In this document: in pieces, positions 47,989 through 56,185 of the stretch
Layout of the letters: each line of letters opens with the position of its first letter
How positions within the stretch are numbered: position 1 is the stretch's first letter
Source: Shewanella sp. 1CM18E
GTDB taxonomy: Bacteria > Pseudomonadota > Gammaproteobacteria > Enterobacterales > Shewanellaceae
DNA length: 64,000 bases
NCBI RefSeq assembly: GCF_023161665.1
Contig: NZ_JALNTW010000002.1
Span: 310,001-374,000, forward strand
Direction: 5' to 3'
Program-made: the position numbers and the translations under genes
The notes under the pieces: generated by a model
What the model saw: only the letters and a program-made list of their open reading frames with translations
Database searches by the model: none
Told to the model about the DNA's origin: nothing

Positions 47989-48003
47989 TGAGAATTATTC
48001 TCA
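47989..48003 (+). promoter_or_regulatory. Fur box upstream of the OmcA-like gene
   Basis: TGAGAAT-T-ATTCTCA is a perfect 7-1-7 palindrome, differing from the Fur consensus TGATAAT-N-ATTATCA only by a symmetric T-to-G change seen in many real Fur boxes. It lies 47 bases before the start. A flanking inverted repeat, CACTGATT (47972) with AATCAGTG (48014), encloses it. The remainder of the 47680-48049 gap is AT-rich. Confidence 0.7.
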
Positions 48004-48049
48004 CCTAAAAACAAATCAGTGATGAATAAAACTATTGCAGGGAAATAAA

Positions 48050-50266
48050 ATGATGAAATTTTTTAATCTAAGCGCTGCTTCAAAAGCATTGCTTACAGCC
48101 GGGGTGCTTTCATTAGCCGTTACCGGTTGTAGTGGTGATGATGGAAAAAATGGTGAAGATGGTAAGCCAGGTCCAGTTGGCAAGCCTATTGGTGAAGTAT
48201 CACAAGTAAAGGCAGACATCACTTCAGCGAGCGTTAGCGAAGACGGCTTCCTAACAGTAAACTTTAATCTAGCTGATGCTAATGGCGCCGCTGTTTTTGG
48301 TCTTCAGCAAGATGATATTGGCGCAGTTTCGTTTGGCCGCATGGGCAAAGTTAAAGATATCGACGAAACTAACGTTGAAGGTGCTAACCGTGAAATCTGG
48401 TTAAGTTACTTTAACAAAGACAAAGGTGAAGGCCATTACACAGGTTCTTCATATTTCCAAGGTAAAAATTGCGAAAACTGCCTAACTGACAACGGTGACG
48501 GTAGCTACACTTTAGTGCTAGACAAAGCTGTTGATACACTAGAAAAGTATTCTTACGATGCTGAAGCCACAAACGGCATCTACCTAGGTGTAAAATCTGC
48601 AAACGACGCAGGTTCAACTCTAGTCAATAACACATTCTTCTACTGGCAGCCAAGTTCAGACACAGCTCAAGACAAACCAAAAGCTGTAATTGCAGATGAA
48701 ACATGTCAATCATGTCACCGTCCAGGTCAAGATGGTGCATTATCAATGCACGGCGGCAAGCACGTTACTCTAGAATCTTGTACTTTCTGTCATGCTGATT
48801 ACAACTCTTACATGAAGCAAGACAAAGATACTGATGGCAACGCTGTAGGCGAACCATATGAGTATGATGGGTCTATCAAGGGCATGGCTCATGAAATCCA
48901 TAGCCACTCTTATTATAACGGTATCTACCCACAATCAGCTTCAAACTGCTTAACTTGTCACCAACCTGACGAGAACCTAGCAATGGCTGATGCTTGGAAA
49001 GGCGACGTCGATACTGCAACTTGTATGAACTGTCACAACAGCCCATATGCCGTTCCAAGCTGGCACTGGGATAGCGAAAATAACCAAATCGCTGAAAGCA
49101 AACAAAATTGTGTAAGCTGTCATAACGATCCTGATGGATACCGTGGTGCAGAACGTGGTCACTATTCAGAAAACAATAACGCCCAAGCTACTGAGCTAAA
49201 AGTTGTTTTCAACAGCATGACATATGCAAATGACACGATTACAGCTAACTTCAGCGTAAAAGATGGCGAAGAACTAGTGCCATTTGATCAAATCGACAAA
49301 CGTCCATACAAATATGGTGGCTACAACAGTGCTATCGTAGTAAACGGCGTAGTAACTGATGACTTCCTTGTGAACTATCAAAAAGTCGGTTGGAACAAGT
49401 TAACAGCTAATGCTGATGGCACTATCACTGCAACTATCACCGCTGCAGATTTCAACATTGAGCCAATCATAGATGCTGGTGCGACTATTGCTCTAAGCAG
49501 CCAACTTCATGTTTGTTTTGGCGAGAAAGGTGTACGTGAAGCTTGTGCATACGTACCAGGCGAAAATAGTGATGGTACGCCAACTAAAGGCGACGGTTCA
49601 GAAGCTGGTGATCAACTTGATGGTCAGGAAGCTCCTTACTTAGTGTCTGATACATTCTTCTTTAAGCAGGATGGAACAGCCGTAACTGAAACGCCACGTT
49701 CACAGCATGCAGAAATGAGTGACTGTCAACAGTGTCACACTACGTCTATCACTCACCGTTATACTAATGATATAGATGGTTGTGCATCTTGTCATAACGG
49801 TACTCGTGACAAAAAAGGCGCTGGTTCTTCTAACTTAGCTTATATTGTTCACAGCAAACACTACTTATACGACAGCTCTGGGGACATGTTCTTCAAGAAA
49901 GCTGAGTGTCAAGCGTGTCACGGTGAAGACGGCTTCTCTCTAAGTCATATCGAAGCAAATGCAGCACCAGTAGCATTTGGTACGACCGACGGCGAAAGAT
50001 ATGCTCCTGGCGTTAACGAGCAACTTGTTGTTTCTCCACAAACTGCAGCATGTGTAAGTTGTCACCAAGCGCCATACGCGTTAGATGAATCAGCGGCTTC
50101 ACACATCAAGTCAATGGGCGGTATCTTAGTACAAGAAGATGTACCACTAAGCACGCTTGGTGTTCCTGCAAGCAGCTACCCTGAAAATGTTCAAGAAACT
50201 TGCTCAACATGCCATAAAGATGCATCTTTACTAGAAGCACATTCTAATTGGGGCAGCAGCCACTAA
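48050..50266 (+). CDS. OmcA-like outer-membrane decaheme lipoprotein cytochrome (third OmcA/UndA-family gene)
   Basis: A 738-residue surface cytochrome, lipobox VTGC (Cys27), Gly/Asp/Lys tether. Ten CXXCH motifs: CQSCH, CTFCH, CLTCH, CMNCH, CVSCH; then CQQCH, CASCH, CQACH, CVSCH, CSTCH. Domain I has a CENC pair; domain III has CX9C (VCFGEKGVREAC). It is clearly OmcA-family by heme layout, but its body differs greatly from the omcA at 42.6 kb, so it is a distinct paralogue and not a recent copy. Its codon use (CAC for His, TGT for Cys in heme motifs) is like that of mtrC and mtrA, suggesting high expression. Start 48050 follows AGGGAA; a TTG upstream is ignored. Confidence 0.92.
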   Translation: MMKFFNLSAASKALLTAGVLSLAVTGCSGDDGKNGEDGKPGPVGKPIGEVSQVKADITSASVSEDGFLTVNFNLADANGAAVFGLQQDDIGAVSFGRMGKVKDIDETNVEGANREIWLSYFNKDKGEGHYTGSSYFQGKNCENCLTDNGDGSYTLVLDKAVDTLEKYSYDAEATNGIYLGVKSANDAGSTLVNNTFFYWQPSSDTAQDKPKAVIADETCQSCHRPGQDGALSMHGGKHVTLESCTFCHADYNSYMKQDKDTDGNAVGEPYEYDGSIKGMAHEIHSHSYYNGIYPQSASNCLTCHQPDENLAMADAWKGDVDTATCMNCHNSPYAVPSWHWDSENNQIAESKQNCVSCHNDPDGYRGAERGHYSENNNAQATELKVVFNSMTYANDTITANFSVKDGEELVPFDQIDKRPYKYGGYNSAIVVNGVVTDDFLVNYQKVGWNKLTANADGTITATITAADFNIEPIIDAGATIALSSQLHVCFGEKGVREACAYVPGENSDGTPTKGDGSEAGDQLDGQEAPYLVSDTFFFKQDGTAVTETPRSQHAEMSDCQQCHTTSITHRYTNDIDGCASCHNGTRDKKGAGSSNLAYIVHSKHYLYDSSGDMFFKKAECQACHGEDGFSLSHIEANAAPVAFGTTDGERYAPGVNEQLVVSPQTAACVSCHQAPYALDESAASHIKSMGGILVQEDVPLSTLGVPASSYPENVQETCSTCHKDASLLEAHSNWGSSH

Positions 50267-50290
50267 TTCAGATTTGTGAATAAGTAACAT

Positions 50291-50315
50291 AAAAGGAGGC
50301 TATGCCTCCTTTTTT
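50291..50315 (+). terminator. Terminator of the OmcA-like gene
   Basis: AAAAGGAGGC/GCCTCCTTTT with TAT loop and six Ts, 24 bases after the stop. Confidence 0.92.
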
Positions 50316-50452
50316 ATTCTTAAATACCAGCAAACAACAATCGATTTAAACTGCAACATTTATCACACATGTAAATTCTACATTTGCAACTTTTAAGGTG
50401 TTCAAGCTCCTTACTTTATACCTCTTTATAAATAGACAGATCCAGGTCACAC

Positions 50453-50578
50453 ATTAACACCTGCTATGCAGATTTTAGCCTTGCATTACGTTAGCCTTTC
50501 TTTGGGGAATCTTATTTCCAGCATTGACTTAAACGGAAATTAAAAAATTACAGTCGACCTATTTAAATCAGGTCACAC
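50453..50578 (+). promoter_or_regulatory. Two CAGGTCACAC repeats in the mtrC upstream region
   Basis: CAGGTCACAC occurs at 50453-50462 and again at 50569-50578, both preceded by ATC. TCACA is the CRP half-site, and the left halves are degenerate. The second copy ends 35 bases before the mtrC ATG. The 50316-50612 gap otherwise shows only a weak TGGGGAAT/ATTTCCA hairpin. Confidence 0.4.
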
Positions 50579-50612
50579 GTTTAAGACAGTGCCAAACCTA
50601 TGCAGGGAAAAA

Positions 50613-52625
50613 ATGATGAATGTGAACAAATCTAAGATAGCGCTGCTTTTAGCAGCAGGTGCTGTATCAATGGCCTTAACAGGCTGTGGCGGTGACGACG
50701 GTAGCGATGGTAACCCAGGAAACCCTGGTGGCCCAGCTGCTGATGTGATTAATGTACTTAACTTAAAAGTCACTGATGTCACTTATACTAATGGCGTTCC
50801 AACAGTTAATGTGTTTGCAACCAATGAAGAAGACTTGCCTGTTGTAGGCTTGCAAGATCTTGGTATCACTGGCGCACAGCTAACTCCTCAAGGTGCTACA
50901 GGTGCAGGTAATAGTGCACAATGGACTCGCACTGCGCGCGTTTCAGGTACTGACGCTTACACAGACAACAAGAACGGTTCATACACCTTTACTTTTGAGC
51001 CAGACGAATACAATGCTGACTTAACTCAGCGTTTTAACGTTTACGCAGGTGGTGAAGGTTCTACGCTTGCAGACGGTCAAACATCTGTTCCTCGTCAAGA
51101 AATCGTTGCTGATTTTGACGGTCAAGGCTATCAAGCTAAATATACGAAGAATATCGTTTCCCACGAAACATGTACTAACTGTCACGCCGAAGGTAAGCCT
51201 TTAACAACGCGTCATAGCAGTTACTACAAAGAAGAGACATGTGCGACTTGCCACAGCAGCTCAATGTCTACTGAATCTCAGTGGAACCACCTAATCCACA
51301 ACATCCACAATACAGCTAAGACATTCACTGATAAGAATGGCAAAGAATACACCGGTGAAGCGGCTGAAGCACTTATCCAGAACAACTGTAAGTCTTGTCA
51401 CGTTGCGCCAGAAGAAGGCAATACAGAACTAGCAGAATGGGGCAACTGGTCTAGTGTTCCAACTATGGAGACTTGTACAAGCTGCCACACAAACATCGAC
51501 TTCTTAGCTGGTAAAGGCCACTCTCAACAAGCTGACAATTCAAACTGTATCGCTTGTCATAATGCTAGCTGGACAGAAGAACTACACACTGTAGGTTTTG
51601 CTGATACATCGGCGCTAATCGACCAGTATGGAATCAATGTAACTTCAACTATCGACGCTACAACTGAAGCAGCAACTATTAGTATCCAAGTTGTGGATAC
51701 TAATGGCGAACAAGTTGATATCAATAGCTTGCTACCTAAAATCCAGCGTTTCGAAGTGATCACTAACGTGGGTCCGAATAACGTAACTCTAGGCTATAGC
51801 GGTAAAGATTCTATCAACGCAATCAAGAATGGCGTTGTCGATGCTAAAGCTAAAGTTGAAGCAGGTAAGCTAATTTACACCACTACCAAAGACCTTAAAC
51901 TTGGTGCTGCGGGTACCGATGCTGAAACTGCCTTCACATTTGTAGGCTGGGCAATGTGCTCTGACAACGGTGAATTTGTTACTTGTGACGATCCAAGCTT
52001 TGATGGCAACGACACTAGCAAGTACACAGCAATGAAAGCTGACCTTGCTTTTGCAACACTATCAGGTGAAGCAGCAAGCATGCGTCATGTTGACTCAGTT
52101 AACTTCACTTCATGTGCAAACTGTCACTCTGATGATTTCCAAATCCATAAAGGCGGACATCACGCTGGTTTCGTGATGACAGAGCAGCTTTCTCACAGCA
52201 AAGATGCTAACGGTGAGCCGATTATCGGTGTAGACGCTTGTACCACTTGTCACACACCAGATGGCACATACGCTGGCGGTGCTAACCAAGGCGCTCTTGA
52301 AATGAAACTGCACAAGGTACATAGTCAAGGTGATTACGCGGTGATCCCTGGTATGAACTGTGACCAGTGTCATAACGACTTTGATCGTGATGCATTCAAG
52401 AAAAAAGGCGCTATTGCAACTGATGGCGGCCAATACACAACGCCTATCGCTGCAACCTGTGTATCTTGTCATAGCTACAACATGGACAGCTTCAAAGCCC
52501 ACGTTGAAGGTCAAGGCGCACTAGTTGGTGTTTCTAAGCAAGAAGCGACTGATGCTGCACAACTAGAAACTTGTTTCTACTGTCACGCACCAACACCTGG
52601 CGACCACACATCAGTGAAGATGTAA
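50613..52625 (+). CDS. mtrC: MtrC, outer-membrane decaheme lipoprotein cytochrome
   Basis: A 670-residue surface cytochrome, lipobox LTGC (Cys25), then GGDDGSDGNPGNPGGP tether. Ten CXXCH motifs: CTNCH, CATCH, CKSCH, CTSCH, CIACH; then CANCH, CTTCH, CDQCH, CVSCH, CFYCH. Domain III has the CX8C pair (MCSDNGEFVTCDD) whose disulfide is known to alter flavin binding in this family. Length matches known MtrC (671). ATG 50613 follows CAGGGA; the longer frame from a GTG at 50589 is unlikely. It forms the terminal surface cytochrome on MtrA-MtrB. Confidence 0.96.
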   Translation: MMNVNKSKIALLLAAGAVSMALTGCGGDDGSDGNPGNPGGPAADVINVLNLKVTDVTYTNGVPTVNVFATNEEDLPVVGLQDLGITGAQLTPQGATGAGNSAQWTRTARVSGTDAYTDNKNGSYTFTFEPDEYNADLTQRFNVYAGGEGSTLADGQTSVPRQEIVADFDGQGYQAKYTKNIVSHETCTNCHAEGKPLTTRHSSYYKEETCATCHSSSMSTESQWNHLIHNIHNTAKTFTDKNGKEYTGEAAEALIQNNCKSCHVAPEEGNTELAEWGNWSSVPTMETCTSCHTNIDFLAGKGHSQQADNSNCIACHNASWTEELHTVGFADTSALIDQYGINVTSTIDATTEAATISIQVVDTNGEQVDINSLLPKIQRFEVITNVGPNNVTLGYSGKDSINAIKNGVVDAKAKVEAGKLIYTTTKDLKLGAAGTDAETAFTFVGWAMCSDNGEFVTCDDPSFDGNDTSKYTAMKADLAFATLSGEAASMRHVDSVNFTSCANCHSDDFQIHKGGHHAGFVMTEQLSHSKDANGEPIIGVDACTTCHTPDGTYAGGANQGALEMKLHKVHSQGDYAVIPGMNCDQCHNDFDRDAFKKKGAIATDGGQYTTPIAATCVSCHSYNMDSFKAHVEGQGALVGVSKQEATDAAQLETCFYCHAPTPGDHTSVKM

Positions 52626-52683
52626 TTTGCGCAACTCTTGTTGGCTTAAATCAATTTGATTGAGCTAAAGAGTGTTGAAAAAA

Positions 52684-52701
52684 GGGGGAGGCCTCTCCCC
52701 C
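52684..52701 (+). other. GC-rich hairpin in the mtrC-mtrA gap
   Basis: GGGGGAG-GCCT-CTCCCCC, a 7-base-pair all-strong stem followed by ACTTTCTCTTC and no proper T run. It lies 39 bases before the mtrA ATG. It may be a partial terminator or an mRNA-stabilising or processing element between mtrC and mtrAB. Confidence 0.6.
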
Positions 52702-52739
52702 ACTTTCTCTTCAAAATTGTGCAAGTTTAGGAACCTATT

Positions 52740-53726
52740 ATGAAGATCATAAAAACAATCAAAAACCTACTACCGGCGTTGATGGCATCGGCTGTACTTT
52801 CACTTGGTTTTGCTCACACTGCTGTAGCATCTAAGTGGGATGCTAAAATGACGCCTGATGAAGTAGAAGCCACACTAGATCAAAAGTTTGCTGAAGGTAA
52901 GTACTCACCAAAAGGTGCAGACTCTTGCCTGATGTGTCACCGTAAATCTGAAAAAGTGATGGACCTGTTCAAAGGCGTTCACGGTTCAGTTGACTCAAGC
53001 AAGAGCCCAATGGCTGGCCTTCAATGTGAAGCCTGTCACGGCCCTATGGGTAAGCATAACCGCGGCGGTAACGAGCCAATGATCGCTTTCGGTCCAGAAT
53101 CAACGCTGGCACCAGAGCTACAAAACAGCGTTTGTATGAGCTGTCATAAAGATGACAAGCGCATGGATTGGAATGGTGGTCACCATGACAATGCAGATGT
53201 AGCTTGTGCTTCTTGTCACTCAGTGCACACAGCTAAAGATCCAGTTCTGTCTAAAAATACAGAAATGGAAGTCTGTACTAGTTGCCACACTCAGCAAAAA
53301 GCTGACATGAACAAGCGTTCAAGCCACCCAATGAAATGGGCGCAAATGGTTTGTAGCGATTGTCATAACCCACATGGCACCATGAGCGATGCAGATCTTG
53401 TTAAGCCAACGGTTAACGACACGTGTTACTCATGTCACGCAGAGAAACGCGGCCCAAAATTGTGGGAGCATGCACCCGTAACTGAAGATTGCGTAGCATG
53501 CCACAATCCACACGGCAGCGTTAACGAAGGTATGCTTAAAACTCGTGCTCCTCAGCTTTGTCAACAATGTCACTCATCTGCCCACAGCGGACAGGCACTA
53601 TTTGGCAACACAGAGCAAGGCTCTTCAGTTGGCGGCAACGCCATGACTGGTGGTCGCAGCTGTTTGAACTGTCACAACCAGATCCATGGTTCTAACCATC
53701 CATCTGGCAAGCTATTCCAGCGCTAA
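52740..53726 (+). CDS. mtrA: MtrA, periplasmic decaheme c-type cytochrome
   Basis: A 328-residue exported cytochrome with a signal peptide ending AVAS near residue 31. Ten CXXCH motifs: CLMCH, CEACH, CMSCH, CASCH, CTSCH, CSDCH, CYSCH, CVACH, CQQCH, CLNCH. It carries electrons from inner-membrane CymA and periplasmic carriers through the MtrB barrel to MtrC. Sequence is near-identical in many blocks to MtrD ([37 protein letters not shown]). Eight of ten heme histidines use CAC, against five in mtrD. mtrB follows after 13 bases. Confidence 0.97.
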   Translation: MKIIKTIKNLLPALMASAVLSLGFAHTAVASKWDAKMTPDEVEATLDQKFAEGKYSPKGADSCLMCHRKSEKVMDLFKGVHGSVDSSKSPMAGLQCEACHGPMGKHNRGGNEPMIAFGPESTLAPELQNSVCMSCHKDDKRMDWNGGHHDNADVACASCHSVHTAKDPVLSKNTEMEVCTSCHTQQKADMNKRSSHPMKWAQMVCSDCHNPHGTMSDADLVKPTVNDTCYSCHAEKRGPKLWEHAPVTEDCVACHNPHGSVNEGMLKTRAPQLCQQCHSSAHSGQALFGNTEQGSSVGGNAMTGGRSCLNCHNQIHGSNHPSGKLFQR

Positions 53727-53739
53727 GGGAGACGAGAAG

Positions 53740-55839
53740 ATGAAATTCAAATTAAATTTGGTCACGCTCGCATTGATTACCCATGCCGGAATGCTATCTG
53801 GCGCAGCTATCGCAGCTGATGGTTATGGCATTCAAAATGCGAACACCGAAAAAGTAAAATTCGACAAGTGGGTTTGTAAAAACTGTAAAGTTGAAAAAGG
53901 CGTATCTGGTACTGTTGGTATTGGCGCAGGCTATAGCGACAGTGACGACATACGTTCTGCTAACGCTTTTGCAACCGAAGACGGTTTTGCCGGCAAAGTT
54001 GACGCCGATGTAAAATACACTGGTGAAAACGGCTATCAAGCAACAATCGAAGCTGACAACTTAGGTATGGAAAACGGCAGTGCTGACATTAATGTTGGTA
54101 AGCAAGGCCAGTACAATCTAAACCTAAACTACCGTCAAATCGCAACCTACAAAACAGATAAGGCAATGAGCCCTTATCAAGGCGTTGGCGACGATAACCT
54201 CACTCTACCAGGTGACTGGGTACATGGTGGCAGCACACAAGATATGAGTACCTTGTACTCAAGTCTTAACCCGCTTGAGCTATCACTTAAACGTGAACGC
54301 GCAGGCTTAGGCTTTGAATACCAAGCTGAAACACTGTGGAGCACCTACGTTAATTACCAACGTGAAGACAAAACAGGGTTAAAGCAAGCCTCTGGTAGCT
54401 TTTACAATCAATCTATGATGATTGCAGAGCCTGTTGACTATACCACTGATACTATTGAAGCTGGCGTGCGTTTTGCCGGTGATAACTGGTACACGGCAGT
54501 TAACTATAACGGTTCAATCTTTAAGAACGCCTACAGTGAACTATCATTTGAAAACGCGTTTAGCCCAACCTTTGGTGCGCAAACCACAGGCTATATGTCA
54601 CTTGACCCAGACAACGAAGCCCATACTGTTTCGGTTCTAGGTCAATATGTGGCGGGTCGCACTATCATGAATGGTCGCGTCTACTTTGGCCAGATGACCC
54701 AAGACCAAGACTTCAGTACATCAGGTTACGGCTATCAAATGCCGGCTGAGTCGCTAGATGGTCGTGTTGATACTCAAGGTGCAACCCTTAAGGTGGTCTC
54801 ACGTATTAACCGTCAGCTACGTTTAAACGCTAGCTATGATTATAGCGACCGTGATAACAAGACCAATGTTGAAGAGTGGACGCAAATTTCAATCGACTCA
54901 ACTACTGGTCAAGCTGCTTACAATACGCCATACGACATCACCACCCATAAAGCTAAGCTAGGGGCTGACTACCGTCTAGCACGCGGCCATAAGCTTGAAG
55001 GTGGTTATGACTACCGTAAAGATGAGCGCAGCTATCAAGACCGTGAAACCACAGAAGAAAGCACACTTTGGGCTAAGTACCAATTAAGTGCTTTTGCCAA
55101 CTGGAACATGTGGATTAAAGGTAGCTACGGCGAGCGTGATGGTTCGACTTACCAAGCGTCAGAATGGACCTCAAGCGAGCAAAACGACCTGCTGCGTAAG
55201 TACAACCTAGCCGACAGAAAGCGCACTCAAGTTGAAGCCCGTGTAACACACAGTCCAATCGATAGCTTAACGCTAGATTTCGGTGCTCGTTATGCGCTTG
55301 ACGATTATAACGAAACCCAAATCGGCTTAACTGAATCGAAAGATATGAGTTATGACGCAAGTGTGAGTTACCTAATCAATGATGATATGACTGTTACGGC
55401 ATTTTATAACCGTCAGAACATTGATTCAGAGCAGGCAGGCAGCAGCAATCTAGGCGCTCCAAACTGGTATGGCTTAGTTGAAGATCAAGTTGATGTACTT
55501 GGTGCAGGCTTTAGCTACAACAACCTAATGGAAAACAAGCTGCGTTTAGGTGTTGATTACACTTACTCAGACTCAAACAGTAATACACAGGTTAGCCAAG
55601 GTATTACCGGTGACTACGGTGATTACTACGCTAAAGTGCACAACGTTAATGTTTACGCCTTATACAAAGCAACCGAGAAAATGGATCTGCGCTTAGACTA
55701 TAAGATGGAAAACTACAAAGATAACGATGCAGCCAATGACATCACGCCTGATGGCATTTGGAATGTATTGAGTTTTGGTAGCAATAGTCACGACTATAAC
55801 GCTCACTTGATCATGCTAAGCATGAGTTACCGCTTGTAA
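53740..55839 (+). CDS. mtrB: MtrB, outer-membrane beta-barrel of the MtrCAB conduit
   Basis: A 699-residue protein: signal peptide (AIA-A cleavage near residue 25), GYGIQNANTEK, then the Cys46-x2-Cys49 pair (WVCKNC) conserved in MtrB proteins of metal reducers. A long beta-strand-rich body ends SMSYRL. It sheathes MtrA across the outer membrane so that it can touch MtrC. AAGGGAG before ATG 53740 fixes the start; the frame could open earlier inside mtrA. Length equals known MtrB (697). It closes the mtrCAB unit, with a strong terminator 17 bases later. Confidence 0.96.
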   Translation: MKFKLNLVTLALITHAGMLSGAAIAADGYGIQNANTEKVKFDKWVCKNCKVEKGVSGTVGIGAGYSDSDDIRSANAFATEDGFAGKVDADVKYTGENGYQATIEADNLGMENGSADINVGKQGQYNLNLNYRQIATYKTDKAMSPYQGVGDDNLTLPGDWVHGGSTQDMSTLYSSLNPLELSLKRERAGLGFEYQAETLWSTYVNYQREDKTGLKQASGSFYNQSMMIAEPVDYTTDTIEAGVRFAGDNWYTAVNYNGSIFKNAYSELSFENAFSPTFGAQTTGYMSLDPDNEAHTVSVLGQYVAGRTIMNGRVYFGQMTQDQDFSTSGYGYQMPAESLDGRVDTQGATLKVVSRINRQLRLNASYDYSDRDNKTNVEEWTQISIDSTTGQAAYNTPYDITTHKAKLGADYRLARGHKLEGGYDYRKDERSYQDRETTEESTLWAKYQLSAFANWNMWIKGSYGERDGSTYQASEWTSSEQNDLLRKYNLADRKRTQVEARVTHSPIDSLTLDFGARYALDDYNETQIGLTESKDMSYDASVSYLINDDMTVTAFYNRQNIDSEQAGSSNLGAPNWYGLVEDQVDVLGAGFSYNNLMENKLRLGVDYTYSDSNSNTQVSQGITGDYGDYYAKVHNVNVYALYKATEKMDLRLDYKMENYKDNDAANDITPDGIWNVLSFGSNSHDYNAHLIMLSMSYRL

Positions 55840-55856
55840 TTCAAGTCAGGTACATC

Positions 55857-55884
55857 AAAAAACCCGCAACAATGCGGGTTTTTT
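55857..55884 (+). terminator. Terminator of mtrCAB
   Basis: AAAAAACCCGC/GCGGGTTTTTT with a 6-base loop. Confidence 0.92.
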
Positions 55885-56062
55885 ATTACTTAAAATATTG
55901 AGCTCCACGCTAACTAATCGGTAGATTATCGTCCGTATTAACATCCAACTCTACGGCTATCAACGTGCACCTAATCAGACTATACATATGCTAATACGAC
56001 AAGAGCGTGCGTACTCTAGCGCTTGATTGCGCACAAAAGCTAACAACACGAGCTACCAATAT

Positions 56063-56078
56063 AGTGAAGTGGATCACC
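56063..56078 (+). promoter_or_regulatory. CRP-like site upstream of the 192-residue membrane protein
   Basis: AGTGA-N6-TCACC, with a perfect GTGA-N6-TCAC core, 108 bases before the ATG at 56186. The rest of the 55885-56185 gap contains a TTAGGAG with no start codon after it. Confidence 0.45.
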
Positions 56079-56185
56079 TCAAGGATAAAAAAGTCCAAAA
56101 AAAACAGTTCAAATCTTCGATGTCCTTGAACTTACATCAACTTTAGGAGATCTTAATATCATTCATCGTTATCTAAAGTACTTCA

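Noticed and set aside
42647..50266. The three OmcA/UndA-type genes as recent tandem copies or pseudogenes
   Set aside because: All are full length with intact signal peptides and heme motifs, and their bodies differ far too much for recent duplication.
53686..53739. A longer MtrB start inside mtrA
   Set aside because: The extra 18 residues are not signal-peptide-like, while ATG 53740 has a strong ribosome site and a normal signal peptide.
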